64,000 nucleotides of DNA from Flavobacterium sp. FEMGT703F (GTDB taxonomy: Bacteria; Bacteroidota; Bacteroidia; Flavobacteriales; Flavobacteriaceae), in assembly GCA_002786385.1 (NCBI GenBank), contig PGCN01000008.1, forward strand, positions 1 through 64,000, given 5' to 3'. The position numbers were made by a program, and so were the translations under genes. A model generated the notes under the pieces. That model had not been told where the DNA came from. It saw only the letters and a list, made by a program, of their open reading frames with translations, and ran no database searches. Of this stretch, positions 18,348 to 27,988 are shown in pieces (the first letter of the stretch is position 1; every line of letters begins with the position of its first letter).

Positions 18348-19286
18348 ATGATACTGCTGAGAAAATCATACTTCTTAATCGCTTTACCGTTCATGGTTAT
18401 TTCATGTAAAAAAGAAATCACTCCCAAAAAGAACGAATCCATAAAAATAGACACTGTTTACTCGGAAACCACAGTAGATACCACTACTTCGGGAACCAAA
18501 GAAACCTTACTTAAAAAAGTAGACTACGCCATTTGGTCAATGGGAAATCTTGAGGAATATTTTCTAAACAAATTATCAAAAGCTACTAACAAAAGTCAAG
18601 GCAATGAAATATACGAAGAATACGTTGAAAGTATGGAAAATCGCATTAAAAATTTTAACGAATTGGAAGCCGACTTCTTAGCGATTTATACCAACTACTA
18701 CGAACACGAAAAAGACCAATATATTTTTCCGGACTCCTTACAACAACATGTGGATTTGTTTAAAAAATCTGAACTTGAATTTTGGGAAATCGGTGAAGGT
18801 TTTGTAGAAATTCGATACCAACCTTATCACTATTACAATATGTTTAAGGGAAAAGTGACGGATGACTATGAGTACTTTTTGAAAAATGAAGCCAAAGAAA
18901 ACACCGTATTATACAGCGCAGATGCTGGTATATTAATCAGTCCGGAAGATGTGGGCAACCGTGTATTGACTTGGGAAAGATTCATCAATCAGTATCCGAA
19001 GAGTGCTTTGTTGGAAGTCGCTACTAAATTGTATCAAGAGTATTGTTATGATTACTTGATGGGTATGGAAAACACCAGAACGATTGACTATTCCAATGGA
19101 AACTTGGAATCCGAAAACCAAACGGAATTTAATCGTTTTATGCGTAAAAATCCACTGTCACCTACTACCAAAATCATCAAAGCTTTTTTAAAACAAGCCG
19201 ATGCCAATCCGGATTATGAAGCTCTTGACAAATGGGTTAAAAAAGCGCTGAATATTCAACCGGTTATTATTCCGAATGAACCTTAA
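18348..19286 (+). CDS. Predicted lipoprotein of unknown function
   Basis: The ATG at 18348 gives 312 residues beginning with a lipoprotein signal (MILLRKSYFLIALPFMVISC, lipobox VISC) followed by charged residues. A longer frame from 18270 would overlap the previous gene and bury the signal. The body is mostly helical and acidic with no motif I recognise. It lies 11 bp after the HsdR-N gene and 12 bp before the glycosyltransferase, suggesting one operon. Confidence 0.8.
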   Translation: MILLRKSYFLIALPFMVISCKKEITPKKNESIKIDTVYSETTVDTTTSGTKETLLKKVDYAIWSMGNLEEYFLNKLSKATNKSQGNEIYEEYVESMENRIKNFNELEADFLAIYTNYYEHEKDQYIFPDSLQQHVDLFKKSELEFWEIGEGFVEIRYQPYHYYNMFKGKVTDDYEYFLKNEAKENTVLYSADAGILISPEDVGNRVLTWERFINQYPKSALLEVATKLYQEYCYDYLMGMENTRTIDYSNGNLESENQTEFNRFMRKNPLSPTTKIIKAFLKQADANPDYEALDKWVKKALNIQPVIIPNEP

Positions 19287-19298
19287 TATTGAAAAACC

Positions 19299-20288
19299 TT
19301 GAAAAAAATAGCAGTTGTCATATTGAATTGGAACGGAGCAAAATTGTTGGAACAGTTTCTGCCTTCGGTCGTTGCGTATTCTGAAGAAGCTACCATTTAT
19401 GTGGCCGATAATGCTTCGACGGACACTTCCATCGAAATCATTCAATCGAAATTTCCTCAGATTACCATCATTAAAAACGAAGGCAATTACGGTTTTGCCA
19501 AAGGCTATAATGTGGCTTTACAACAAGTGGAAGAAGAGTACTATGCCTTAGTGAATTCTGATATTGAAGTTACCGAAAATTGGCTCGCTCCTATACTGTC
19601 TGTTTTTGATAACGAAGCCAACGTTGGTATTATCCAACCCAAAATTTTAGATTACAAAAACAAAGCTTACTTTGAATATGCCGGTGCTGCCGGTGGTTAC
19701 ATCGACCAATTCGGCTATCCATACTGTCGCGGAAGAATGTTTGACACCCTAGAAAAAGACCAAGGCCAATACAATGATGACGTGGATATTTTTTGGGCCA
19801 GTGGCGCTTGTTTGTTCATCCGAAAAGATATTTACAGAAAACTGAATGGTTTTGACGATGATTTCTTTGCTCATCAGGAGGAAATTGATTTGTGTTGGCG
19901 TGCTTTCAACTTGGGTTATACGGCAAGATATACTTCAAAATCGGTAGTGTATCACGTGGGCGGCGCTACGTTAAACGAAGGCAATCCCAGAAAAACCTTT
20001 TTGAACTTCCGGAATTCATTGTTGATGTTGACCAAGAATTTACCCGAACGCAAACTGTTTATTATCCTGTTTTTGCGTTTGTGTTTGGATGGTTTGGCCG
20101 GCATTCAATTTATTTTGAAAGGAAAATTCAAACATTGTTGGGCTATTATTAAAGCACATTTTGCTTTTTACGGTCTGATAAACAAAACATTAAAAAAACG
20201 CTATCCAAAAATAAGGTCTGATTATTTCCGTAGTAAAAGTATCATTTACCAATACTTTGTCAAGAACGGCAAGGTTTTTGAGCCTTGA
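19299..20288 (+). CDS. Family 2 glycosyltransferase
   Basis: The 329-residue protein has a GT-A fold typical of GT2: N-terminal VVILNWNGAKLLEQF, the VADNASTD nucleotide-sugar segment, an LVNSDIEV DxD-type region, the WASGACLFIRK acceptor region and QEEIDLCWR. It resembles rhamnosyltransferase-like enzymes for surface glycans. The only start that keeps the conserved N-terminus is TTG at 19299, because an in-frame stop lies three codons upstream. No glycan cluster surrounds it, so the substrate is unknown. Confidence 0.9.
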   Translation: MKKIAVVILNWNGAKLLEQFLPSVVAYSEEATIYVADNASTDTSIEIIQSKFPQITIIKNEGNYGFAKGYNVALQQVEEEYYALVNSDIEVTENWLAPILSVFDNEANVGIIQPKILDYKNKAYFEYAGAAGGYIDQFGYPYCRGRMFDTLEKDQGQYNDDVDIFWASGACLFIRKDIYRKLNGFDDDFFAHQEEIDLCWRAFNLGYTARYTSKSVVYHVGGATLNEGNPRKTFLNFRNSLLMLTKNLPERKLFIILFLRLCLDGLAGIQFILKGKFKHCWAIIKAHFAFYGLINKTLKKRYPKIRSDYFRSKSIIYQYFVKNGKVFEP

Positions 20289-20317
20289 TTTTAACAAGAG
20301 TTTATCATTCCCTACGA

Positions 20318-20347
20318 TTGTTAAAATTTAAAATAATAGTACTTTTG
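20318..20347 (+). promoter_or_regulatory. Promoter of OmpA lipoprotein gene
   Basis: TTG at 20318-20320, a 19-bp spacer and TACTTTTG at 20340-20347 match the flavobacterial TTG/TAnnTTTG promoter. The leader would be about 15-20 nt. Confidence 0.6.
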
Positions 20348-20369
20348 TTAAAATTTTAATCCCAGACTT

Positions 20370-21209
20370 ATGAGAAAAGTGATTTTTGCCCTTTCATTGG
20401 CCACATTGACGTTGACTTCCTGCGGAACGAAGAAAAAAATTGCCGCTTTAGAAGCCCAAAACAAAGAATGTCAGGACTTATTGAATTCAACTACGGTTAA
20501 ATTAAATTTGTGTCTTTCTGAAAAAGAGGCGTTATCCAAACAAAATGAGTATCTGAAACAAAACAATTCCGATTTGATCAACAATCAGAAAGAATTGACG
20601 ATGTTGACTTCCAAAGGTGCCCAAAACCTGGAAAAATCTTTAGAAAGTTTGAAAGAAAAGGATTTGAAAATTTCCCGTTTGCAAGATGCGCTCACTCGCA
20701 AAGACAGTGTAACCTTAGCTTTGGTAACCAGCTTGAAAAGTTCAGTAGGTATTTCTGATCCGGATATTGAAGTAAACGTAGACAAAGGCGTTGTTTTCAT
20801 CTCTATTGCCGATAAATTGTTGTTTAAAAGCGGTAGTTATGTCGTAAGTGATAAAGCCAAAGAAGTGTTGGCTAAAGTGGCCAAAGTAATTAATGACAAA
20901 CCTACTTTTGAATGTATGGTGGAAGGTCATACCGATAACGTTCCTTTTACCGGAAATGCCATTCTTTTGGACAACTGGGATTTGAGTGTGAAACGTTCAA
21001 CTGCTATAGTACGCGTATTGACCAAAGACTTGAATGTAAACCCGAAACAACTAATCGCAGCCGGACGTGGAGAATTCATTCCGTTGGTTGAAAACAATTC
21101 TGCTGCTAATCGTTCTGTAAACAGAAGAACACGTATCGTAATTTTACCTAAAATTGACGAGTTCTACGAAATGATTGAAAAAGAAATGAAAGCGCAGAAA
21201 GGACAATAA
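20370..21209 (+). CDS. OmpA-family lipoprotein
   Basis: The 279-residue protein has a lipoprotein signal (..LTLTSC with Cys near residue 18), a coiled-coil region over about 22-125 and a C-terminal OmpA domain from about 150. That domain has FKSGSYVVSDKAKEVL, VEGHTDNVPF and GRGEFIPLVEN..NRSVNRRTRIVI. It should be anchored in the outer membrane and bind peptidoglycan. It is a single-gene unit with its own promoter and a terminator. Confidence 0.92.
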   Translation: MRKVIFALSLATLTLTSCGTKKKIAALEAQNKECQDLLNSTTVKLNLCLSEKEALSKQNEYLKQNNSDLINNQKELTMLTSKGAQNLEKSLESLKEKDLKISRLQDALTRKDSVTLALVTSLKSSVGISDPDIEVNVDKGVVFISIADKLLFKSGSYVVSDKAKEVLAKVAKVINDKPTFECMVEGHTDNVPFTGNAILLDNWDLSVKRSTAIVRVLTKDLNVNPKQLIAAGRGEFIPLVENNSAANRSVNRRTRIVILPKIDEFYEMIEKEMKAQKGQ

Positions 21210-21231
21210 ACTGCGATACTAAATAACATCA

Positions 21232-21263
21232 AAAGCGTCTTGAAATTTCAGGGCGCTTTTTTT
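21232..21263. terminator. Terminator between OmpA lipoprotein and carboxypeptidase-like gene
   Basis: AAAAGCGTCTTGAAA and TTTCAGGGCGCTTTT pair with two G-T wobbles, then a T run. The T run contains the stop codon of the convergent gene, so the element probably serves both sides. Confidence 0.8.
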
Positions 21264-22284
21264 ATAATCCGTAATTAAGCGGTAAAGTATCGCCTAAACG
21301 TTTACCCTGGATAAATCCTGCAAATGAAACATCACGGGGACTAAGATTGTTCCCAAAGGCATCAACATAAATCGTATCTGTAGTAAAATAGACACTGGAT
21401 TTTTCACCATTGTACATCAAACCAAAAACTGCTACGATGTTGCTGTCAAGCAGTTCCGGCTCATTTTGTTTTTTGATCAATACTTTAAACCTATCATCAT
21501 CTTGTTTGTAAACTGTAAAATGATTTGCCGGTGTTGTTATTAACCCTTTATAAAACAAATTAAAACTTTCTGCGCCCCAGGAATATCCTGTTAAGCATCT
21601 GAAAAAATGCATTGGAGATCCTTTATAAGCCTCCTCCCTGTTATTAATTACTGCTGTAGAACTTTTAATTTCTTCAAAACGAGTATAGCCCGAATAAAAA
21701 GCCCTTTTGACAGTATGAGGATTCAGACTCACTTTGGTGAATTGAATTTCAAAATCAACCAATTCGTAATTGATTTTATAGCCTAAAGCACGATTAATAA
21801 TAATTAACGGCTTGTCACTATACGCTTTCAACATCATTTTCTCTTCATCGTACTCTAATTCGATATCCTCTTCATTTTCAATTGTGGTTCTTAATCCGAA
21901 AGGCGATATGCCTAAAAAGCGCTCTTTAAAAATGGCCATCTTTTCTTTTCGGGTGAAACGTTCTTTTTTGATAACCACTTCTCTTAAAGAACTAGTAGAC
22001 TGTCTCATTATAACTTTTAAAGGTTTATCTACACTATAGTTTTCAGCATAAGCAGTAACGTATCCCATGTAACTCACCACTATCGGACGCTTTACTTTAG
22101 GATTGTAAAGCAAGATAAAATTTCCTTGATCATCTGTCAAAGTAGCCAGCGTAGTGCCTTCATAATACACTGTAGCAGAAGGTAAAGGCTGTTGCGATTC
22201 GTCCACGACTTTCCCCTTGATGTATTGTGAAAAAACATCAGTTGCACACAATAAAATCAGTCCGAATAGTAAGCGTTGTATCAT
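21262..22284 (-). CDS. Carboxypeptidase-regulatory-like domain protein (exported)
   Basis: From the ATG at 22284 the protein has 340 residues with a signal peptide (MIQRLLFGLILLCATDVFSQ) and a CarboxypepD_reg-like beta sandwich (YIKGKVVDESQQPLPSATVYYEGT..). A long beta-rich region of unknown function follows. The family is common in Bacteroidota envelopes, often near TonB systems, but no TonB receptor is here. The start lies 1 bp after the tsaC stop codon, which favours it over the longer frame beginning at 22317. Confidence 0.82.
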   Translation of the reverse strand: MIQRLLFGLILLCATDVFSQYIKGKVVDESQQPLPSATVYYEGTTLATLTDDQGNFILLYNPKVKRPIVVSYMGYVTAYAENYSVDKPLKVIMRQSTSSLREVVIKKERFTRKEKMAIFKERFLGISPFGLRTTIENEEDIELEYDEEKMMLKAYSDKPLIIINRALGYKINYELVDFEIQFTKVSLNPHTVKRAFYSGYTRFEEIKSSTAVINNREEAYKGSPMHFFRCLTGYSWGAESFNLFYKGLITTPANHFTVYKQDDDRFKVLIKKQNEPELLDSNIVAVFGLMYNGEKSSVYFTTDTIYVDAFGNNLSPRDVSFAGFIQGKRLGDTLPLNYGL

Positions 22285-22285
22285 C

Positions 22286-22906
22286 TTAAAAAATATCAGG
22301 ATCGCCTTTGCCTTCACGCACCACTATGGGTTCATATCCGGACAAATCGATGATAGTTGAACCAATGTTATCGCCATATCCGCCGTCTATCACTAAGTCG
22401 ACTTTGTTTTGCCATTTTTCAAAGATTAATTCCGGGTCGGTGGAATATTCTAAAACCTCATCTTCATCGTGGATGGAAGTCGAAACAATCGGATTGCCCA
22501 ACATTCTTACTATCTCTCGTGCGATATTATTATCAGGCACACGAATACCGACTGTTTTCTTTTTACGGAATTCTTTTGGCAAATCGTTATTCCCCGGAAG
22601 AATAAAAGTATACGGTCCCGGAAGTGTTCTCTTCAAAATTTTAAAAGTGGTTGTATCAATCTGACGAACGTAATCCGATAAATTACTCAAATCGTAACAC
22701 ACGAACGAAAAATTGGCTTTTTCCAATTTTATTCCTTTGATTTTGGCGATGCGTTCCAAAGCTCTGGAATTGGTAATGTCACAACCCAAACCGTACACAG
22801 TATCGGTAGGATAAATGACCAAACCACCGTCACGAAGGACTTCCACTACCTTTTTTATAGCGGCTTCGCTGGGTTTGTCTTCGTATATTTTAATGAATTC
22901 GGCCAT
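22286..22906 (-). CDS. tsaC: L-threonylcarbamoyladenylate synthase (YrdC/Sua5 family)
   Basis: The 206-residue YrdC-fold protein carries PTDTVYGLGCD, KGIKLEKANFSFVC, FILPGNNDLP, VGIRVPDN and STSIHDE, the nucleotide and threonine binding segments of TsaC. It makes threonylcarbamoyl-AMP from Thr, bicarbonate and ATP for t6A37 modification of tRNAs decoding ANN codons. It lacks the C-terminal Sua5 domain. It is the upstream gene of a two-gene minus-strand unit, and a TCTAA-type leader repeat lies directly before its start. Confidence 0.93.
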   Translation of the reverse strand: MAEFIKIYEDKPSEAAIKKVVEVLRDGGLVIYPTDTVYGLGCDITNSRALERIAKIKGIKLEKANFSFVCYDLSNLSDYVRQIDTTTFKILKRTLPGPYTFILPGNNDLPKEFRKKKTVGIRVPDNNIAREIVRMLGNPIVSTSIHDEDEVLEYSTDPELIFEKWQNKVDLVIDGGYGDNIGSTIIDLSGYEPIVVREGKGDPDIF

Positions 22907-22912
22907 TTTTTT

Positions 22913-22950
22913 TGATTGTTAGACTTCTTAGATTATTAGACCTTTTAGAT
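22913..22950 (-). repeat. TCTAA-type leader repeat before tsaC
   Basis: On the minus strand the leader reads ATCTAAAAGGTCTAATAATCT, then AAGAAGTCTAACAATC, just before the ATG. It belongs to the same word family as 31457-31620 and 61188-61218. Confidence 0.6.
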
Positions 22951-22969
22951 AATATAGTATTAAAAAAAG

Positions 22970-25300
22970 TTATCCTATAACATCAAGTTTGGCAAAGCGC
23001 AACAACAATTTTTTGATGCCGCCAACTTCAAACTTGATTTCTGCTTTTCTGTCAGCACCAACGCCTTCCATATTCACGATTTCTCCTCTACCGAATCGTT
23101 CGTGCATCACAACGTTGCCTACGGCTAATTTGTTATCGAATAAGTTGCCTGCTGCCGGTGCTGAGCCTGAAACCGGTTTCAATTTACGAATATTTGCCGA
23201 AGATGACGGTTCTTCTCCGTAGGTTTTTGGCGGAATGCCGGCTACCGGTTTGGACAATCGCAATTTTGATTTGTCGATATCCCCGAAAATATCTAAGTCG
23301 ATGCTCGGTTTATACGTATAACCGCCACGATCCATTGGGTTGATGTATTCCAAATATTGGTCGTCTATTTCTTCAATAAAACGCGATGGTTCGGCATCGG
23401 TGAGTTTACCCCAACGGTAGCGTGATTGGGCATAAGTCAGATACGCTTGGTGTTCGGCACGCGTCAAGGCTACATAAAACAAGCGGCGTTCTTCTTCCAA
23501 TTCGCTGCGTGTATTCAAACTCATGGCACTCGGAAACAAATCTTCTTCCATCCCAACCACAAATACATACGGGAATTCAAGTCCTTTGGCCAAGTGAATG
23601 GTCATCAATGCCACACGGTCGTCATCGCCTGTGTCGTTGTCTAAATCGGTAGCCAAAGCAACATCTTCCAAGAATTCCGATAAAGCACCACGAGCGCCAT
23701 CAACTTCCTTCTGTCCTTCAATAAAATCCTTGATACCACCCATCAAGGTTTCGATGTTTTCGATACGAGCGATACCTTCGGGCGTGGCGTCTTTTTTGAG
23801 TTCCTGAATCAAACCGGTTTTTTTGGCCACGTGTTCGGTTAATACAAAAGCGTCTTGTTGCTCGTTAACAACTTGAAAGCTCTTAATCATCGTAACGAAA
23901 TCCTGTAACTTTTGCTTGGTACCGGAGTTGAGCTTTAAATCGATTTTATCAATGTGCTCCATCACTTCAAAAATGGAACGCTTGTAGTGATTGGCCGCTA
24001 CGGTCAACTTTTCCACTGTAGTATCACCGATGCCGCGTGCCGGATAGTTGATAACACGCACCAAAGCTTCCTCGTCTTTAGGATTGATAACCAAGCGAAG
24101 GTAACTCAGTACGTCTTTGATTTCTTTGCGTTGGTAGAAAGACAAGCCGCCGTAAATACGATACGGAATGTCGCGTTTGCGCAAAGCATCTTCCATGGCT
24201 CGGGATTGCGCATTGGTTCGATACAAAATGGCAAACTGACCGTTCATGAGTTGGTTGCGCATTTTCTGTTCGAATATCTCTCCGGCTACAAATCGGCCTT
24301 CTTCTCCGTCGGTTATGCTGCGGTGGACTTTAATTTTCGGACCAAAATCGTTCGCAGTCCATACCACTTTATCGAGTTTGGTTTTATTTTTATCGATGAT
24401 CGAATTGGCGGCTTCCACTATATTCTTAGTTGAACGGTAGTTTTGCTCCAATCGATAGGTTTTTACATTATCGTAATCTTTCTGGAAATTGAGAATGTTG
24501 TTGATATTGGCACCACGAAACGCATAAATACTCTGCGCATCATCGCCGACCACACAAATATTCTGGAATCTGTCGGATAAAGCCCGAACAATCAAGTATT
24601 GCGAATGGTTGGTATCTTGGTACTCATCTACCAAAATGTATCGGAAACGGTCTTGATACTTCGCCAAAACATCCGGGAAACGATTAAGCAATTCGTTGGT
24701 TTTAAGCAATAAATCGTCAAAATCCATCGCGCCGCTTTTGAAACAACGTTCAACATAATTTTGATAAATTTCGCCCATACGCGGTTTTTTACTCATCGCA
24801 TCGGCTTCCATCAACTCCGGATTGTTGAAATACGCTTTTACGGTAATCAAAGAGTTTTTATAGGATGATATTCGGCTGTAAACCTGTTTGGGTTTGTAGA
24901 TGTCCTTGTCCAACTGCATTTCTTTGATGATGGCAGAAATCAAGCGCACACTGTCTTGCGTATCATAGATGGTAAAGTTCGACGGATAGCCCAATTTCTC
25001 TGCTTCGATTCTTAAAATCTTGGCAAAAACCGAGTGGAATGTTCCCATCCAAAGATTCTTGGCTTCGTTATTTCCCACGATATCAGCAATACGCTTTTTC
25101 ATTTCGCGTGCGGCTTTGTTGGTAAAGGTTAAAGCCAAAATATTAAAAGCATCCACGCCTAAACTCATCAAATAGGAAATACGAACCGTTAAAACACGTG
25201 TTTTCCCCGAACCGGCTCCGGCAATAATAATCATCGGACCGTCTTTTTGAAAAACCGGTGCTTGTTGGGCTTCGTTGAGTTGGGCAATATATTGTTGCAT
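22970..25300 (-). CDS. UvrD/PcrA-type DNA helicase
   Basis: From the ATG at 25300 (MQQYIAQLNEAQQAPV..) the protein is 776 residues with the full SF1A motif set: Walker A GAGSGKTR, TFTNKAAREMKKRI, LVDEYQDTNHSQ, VVGDDAQSIYAFRGA, LEQNYRSTKNI, TIHLAKGLEFPYVFVVG and LFYVALTRAEHQAYL. The C-terminal module (VMHERFGRGEIVNMEG.G) is the tail found in PcrA/UvrD proteins that contacts RNA polymerase or DNA. It unwinds DNA in repair and at collisions. A longer frame from 25333 would include the CTTAG-type leader repeat and is unlikely. Confidence 0.94.
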   Translation of the reverse strand: MQQYIAQLNEAQQAPVFQKDGPMIIIAGAGSGKTRVLTVRISYLMSLGVDAFNILALTFTNKAAREMKKRIADIVGNNEAKNLWMGTFHSVFAKILRIEAEKLGYPSNFTIYDTQDSVRLISAIIKEMQLDKDIYKPKQVYSRISSYKNSLITVKAYFNNPELMEADAMSKKPRMGEIYQNYVERCFKSGAMDFDDLLLKTNELLNRFPDVLAKYQDRFRYILVDEYQDTNHSQYLIVRALSDRFQNICVVGDDAQSIYAFRGANINNILNFQKDYDNVKTYRLEQNYRSTKNIVEAANSIIDKNKTKLDKVVWTANDFGPKIKVHRSITDGEEGRFVAGEIFEQKMRNQLMNGQFAILYRTNAQSRAMEDALRKRDIPYRIYGGLSFYQRKEIKDVLSYLRLVINPKDEEALVRVINYPARGIGDTTVEKLTVAANHYKRSIFEVMEHIDKIDLKLNSGTKQKLQDFVTMIKSFQVVNEQQDAFVLTEHVAKKTGLIQELKKDATPEGIARIENIETLMGGIKDFIEGQKEVDGARGALSEFLEDVALATDLDNDTGDDDRVALMTIHLAKGLEFPYVFVVGMEEDLFPSAMSLNTRSELEEERRLFYVALTRAEHQAYLTYAQSRYRWGKLTDAEPSRFIEEIDDQYLEYINPMDRGGYTYKPSIDLDIFGDIDKSKLRLSKPVAGIPPKTYGEEPSSSANIRKLKPVSGSAPAAGNLFDNKLAVGNVVMHERFGRGEIVNMEGVGADRKAEIKFEVGGIKKLLLRFAKLDVIG

Positions 25301-25345
25301 TTCAGGTACTAAGTTACTAAGGTTCTGAGGCACTAAGGCTAATAA
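25301..25345 (-). repeat. CTTAGTAAC/CTCAG-type leader repeat before uvrD/pcrA
   Basis: On the minus strand the leader reads TTAGTGCCTCAGAACC then TTAGTAACTTAGTACC, ending 4 bases before the ATG. It resembles the leader of the SUI1-type gene (59135-59174). Confidence 0.5.
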
Positions 25346-25442
25346 TCGTAAAGGACAAATTTAAGGTTACTTATGCTGAATTGCAATACAGATTATGGCG
25401 TATTTCTATTATATTTGTCAACAATTTTTAGCAATTAATTCT

Positions 25443-25967
25443 ATGAATGCAGATAAAATACTCGAGTTAATGATGTACACTGTACCATCGCTGGTAACCG
25501 GTGGTGTAGCGTATTATTTGTTTGACAGTTATTTCAAAGACCAACAGCATACTCGTCGTTGGTTATTGCAAAAAGAAAATCAAAAACAAGCGTTGCCTTT
25601 GCGACTACAAGCTTATGAACGCATGGCTTTGTTTTTAGAGCGCATTAATCCGTCTAAATTGCTGATTCGTGTGGCGCCCTTAAGTACAAATAAAGAAGAG
25701 TACCAAAACCTCATCATTCGTCACATCGATCAAGAATTTGAGCACAATTTGACACAGCAAGTGTATATCTCCGATGAATGTTGGACGATGATTATCACTG
25801 CGAAAAACACCATTATTCAAAACATTAGAAAAGCTACTGCTGATGATAGTGTCAAAACCGCAGATGAATTGAGAGAAAAAATCTTGAGTAACTTATTGCA
25901 AGACGATGTTGCGACCAATGTAGCACTCGCCTTTTTGAAAAGTGAAGTCAGTGAAATTTTAGGATAA
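25443..25967 (+). CDS. Uncharacterised flavobacterial membrane-anchored protein
   Basis: The ATG at 25443 gives 174 residues. The N-terminus has one membrane helix (LMMYTVPSLVTGGVAYYLF), then a mainly helical cytoplasmic domain with RLQAYERMALFLERINPSKLLIRV and a pattern ending ..LLQDDVATNVALAFLKSEVSEIL. Similar proteins occur across Bacteroidota without known function. The longer frame from 25395 adds residues that look non-coding. Confidence 0.8.
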   Translation: MNADKILELMMYTVPSLVTGGVAYYLFDSYFKDQQHTRRWLLQKENQKQALPLRLQAYERMALFLERINPSKLLIRVAPLSTNKEEYQNLIIRHIDQEFEHNLTQQVYISDECWTMIITAKNTIIQNIRKATADDSVKTADELREKILSNLLQDDVATNVALAFLKSEVSEILG

Positions 25968-25998
25968 AAAAAGCCCCGATTCTTTCGGGGCTTTTTTT
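25966..25998. terminator. Bidirectional terminator before dsbD
   Basis: A7-GCCCCGA, a 5-base loop and TCGGGGC-T7 make a strong symmetric hairpin. The stop codons of both convergent genes lie in its arms. Confidence 0.9.
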
Positions 25999-27988
25999 AT
26001 TTGAATTTGGAAATACCATCTTTTAGCCAAGCTAAGTAGTCGTCTATATTTGGTGTGTAACTAATTGGCTCATTAAGCTTTTGTTCTTTTAAATCGGTTA
26101 AAACATAATACGGTTGCGTGTTTGTTTTGTAGCGGGTGATGATAAAATCGGTCCATTTATTGCCAATGGTTACCACTTCCTTTCCGGTTTCTTTGGAAAC
26201 ATATTGTTGTTCTTTAGGCAATTCACGTTTGTCATCTACATATAGTGAAATTAACACTACGTCGTTTTTGAGTACACTCAACACTTTTTCATCCGACCAA
26301 ACATTGATTTCCATTTTGCGGCAATTCACACAAGCAAATCCGGTAAAATCAAGCATCAACGGTTTATTTACTTCTTTGGCGTAAGCCAAACCTTTGTCGT
26401 AATCGGTAAAAGTTATGATGCCGTGTTCACCTACTTTGGCGCCATCGGGTAATTCGCTTTTGGAAGTTTCAACCGCTGCGCCTAAAAAACCTCTTGGGCT
26501 TTCGCTATAGGTTTGCGGTGGCGGGAATGCCGAAATTAATTTTAGCGGTGCGCCGAATAATCCCGGAATCATGTATACGGTAAAAGATAAAACCAATAAG
26601 GCCAGAGATAATCTTCCTACTGAAATATGGGTTGACGGACTGTCATGCGGCAAAGTAATTTTTCCGAATAAATACAAAGCCCAAGCGCCGAAAATGGCTA
26701 TCCAAATGGCTAAGAATACTTCTCTTTCCAACAAATGCAATTGCAACACCAAATCGGCATTAGATAAAAATTTAAAGGCAAAAGCCAACTCCAAAAAGCC
26801 CAATGAGACTTTAACTGAGTTCATCCAACCGCCTGATTTTGGCAGCGAATTCAACCAAGTTGGGAATAAGGCAAATAGCATAAATGGTAAGGCAATGGCT
26901 GAAGAGAAACCCAGCATTCCGACTATTGGGGCGATGCCGCCTTTGGAAGCCGATTCTACCAGTAGAGTTCCAACAATTGGACCGGTACAAGAAAACGAAA
27001 CTATAGCCAAAGCCAGTGCCATGAAAAAGATGGCAACAACGCCTGATTTCCCCGCTTGTCGGTCAACTTTATTCGCCCAAGAATTAGGCAACATGATTTC
27101 GAAAGCACCCAAAAATGAGAAGGCAAAAAACACCAGAATAATGAAGAAAATAATATTAAAAGCCACTCCGGTAGACAACGCATTTAAAGCTTCGGCACCA
27201 AAAACACCTACAATGATTAGTCCGAGAACGACATAAATTAAAATGATGGAAACCCCGTAGAATATAGCATTAGCAATTCCTTTTTGTCTGGTTCCGCTGT
27301 GTTTGGTGAAAAAGCTAACGGTCATTGGAATCATTGGAAACACACAAGGCGTTAACAAAGCCGCTAAACCGCCTAGAAAGGCTAAAAAGAAAATGGTCAA
27401 CAAACCCTTTTGCTCTTCCGGTTTGGAATTTATCGGAGTTGCTGCCTTAGTAGATGTTGATTCTTGAGCCACTACTTGTGCTGTATCTGCTGAAATAGTA
27501 TCTGTTACTTCGGGAGTAGCAACGGTCTCTGCAATAGTAACTTTAGGCAATTGAAACGTAAAGGTATTGTCTTGATTGATGCACACTTCTTTACAAACCT
27601 GATAATCAACAGAGGCTTTTAGCGTAGTGAAATTCGGATTGGTTATCTTAATTTTTTGGGTAAACGTCGCTTTCTTTTCGAAATAGTATTCGTCTACTTC
27701 AAAAACATCGTTGTATTGTTTTTTATACGGACTTTCTTTGACTTTCCCAATCAATTCATAATTGCCCTTGGCGTCTTTGAATTTAAACTCCGCCGGCAAC
27801 GGTCCGTTTTCAGGGGTGAACTGAGAATACACATGCCAATCGTCATCAATTTTGGCTTCCATAACCAAATTGAATTCGGTGTCACTGATTTTCTCTACTC
27901 TGCTCGACCATTTGACCGGATTGACCATTTGGCCTTGGGCAGTGAATAACGTTAAAAAACTCAAAAGCAAAAAAAGTACTTTCTTCAT
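25997..27988 (-). CDS. dsbD: Thiol:disulfide interchange protein DsbD
   Basis: The 663-residue protein has a signal peptide (MKKVLFLLLSFLTLFTAQGQ), an N-terminal DsbD-alpha-like beta domain (about 20-150, with paired Cys YQVCKEVCI) and a polytopic CcdA-like core. The core cysteines are LLTPCVFPMIPMT and SFSCTGPIV. A C-terminal thioredoxin domain has CVNC as active site. Electrons pass from cytoplasmic thioredoxin through the membrane core to periplasmic acceptors. The start codon overlaps the tilS stop (TAATG), so translation is probably coupled. Confidence 0.94.
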   Translation of the reverse strand: MKKVLFLLLSFLTLFTAQGQMVNPVKWSSRVEKISDTEFNLVMEAKIDDDWHVYSQFTPENGPLPAEFKFKDAKGNYELIGKVKESPYKKQYNDVFEVDEYYFEKKATFTQKIKITNPNFTTLKASVDYQVCKEVCINQDNTFTFQLPKVTIAETVATPEVTDTISADTAQVVAQESTSTKAATPINSKPEEQKGLLTIFFLAFLGGLAALLTPCVFPMIPMTVSFFTKHSGTRQKGIANAIFYGVSIILIYVVLGLIIVGVFGAEALNALSTGVAFNIIFFIILVFFAFSFLGAFEIMLPNSWANKVDRQAGKSGVVAIFFMALALAIVSFSCTGPIVGTLLVESASKGGIAPIVGMLGFSSAIALPFMLFALFPTWLNSLPKSGGWMNSVKVSLGFLELAFAFKFLSNADLVLQLHLLEREVFLAIWIAIFGAWALYLFGKITLPHDSPSTHISVGRLSLALLVLSFTVYMIPGLFGAPLKLISAFPPPQTYSESPRGFLGAAVETSKSELPDGAKVGEHGIITFTDYDKGLAYAKEVNKPLMLDFTGFACVNCRKMEINVWSDEKVLSVLKNDVVLISLYVDDKRELPKEQQYVSKETGKEVVTIGNKWTDFIITRYKTNTQPYYVLTDLKEQKLNEPISYTPNIDDYLAWLKDGISKFK

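Noticed and set aside
23954..24433. 159-codon plus-strand frame opposite the UvrD/PcrA gene
   Set aside because: It is antisense to the helicase core, whose motifs are complete on the other strand.
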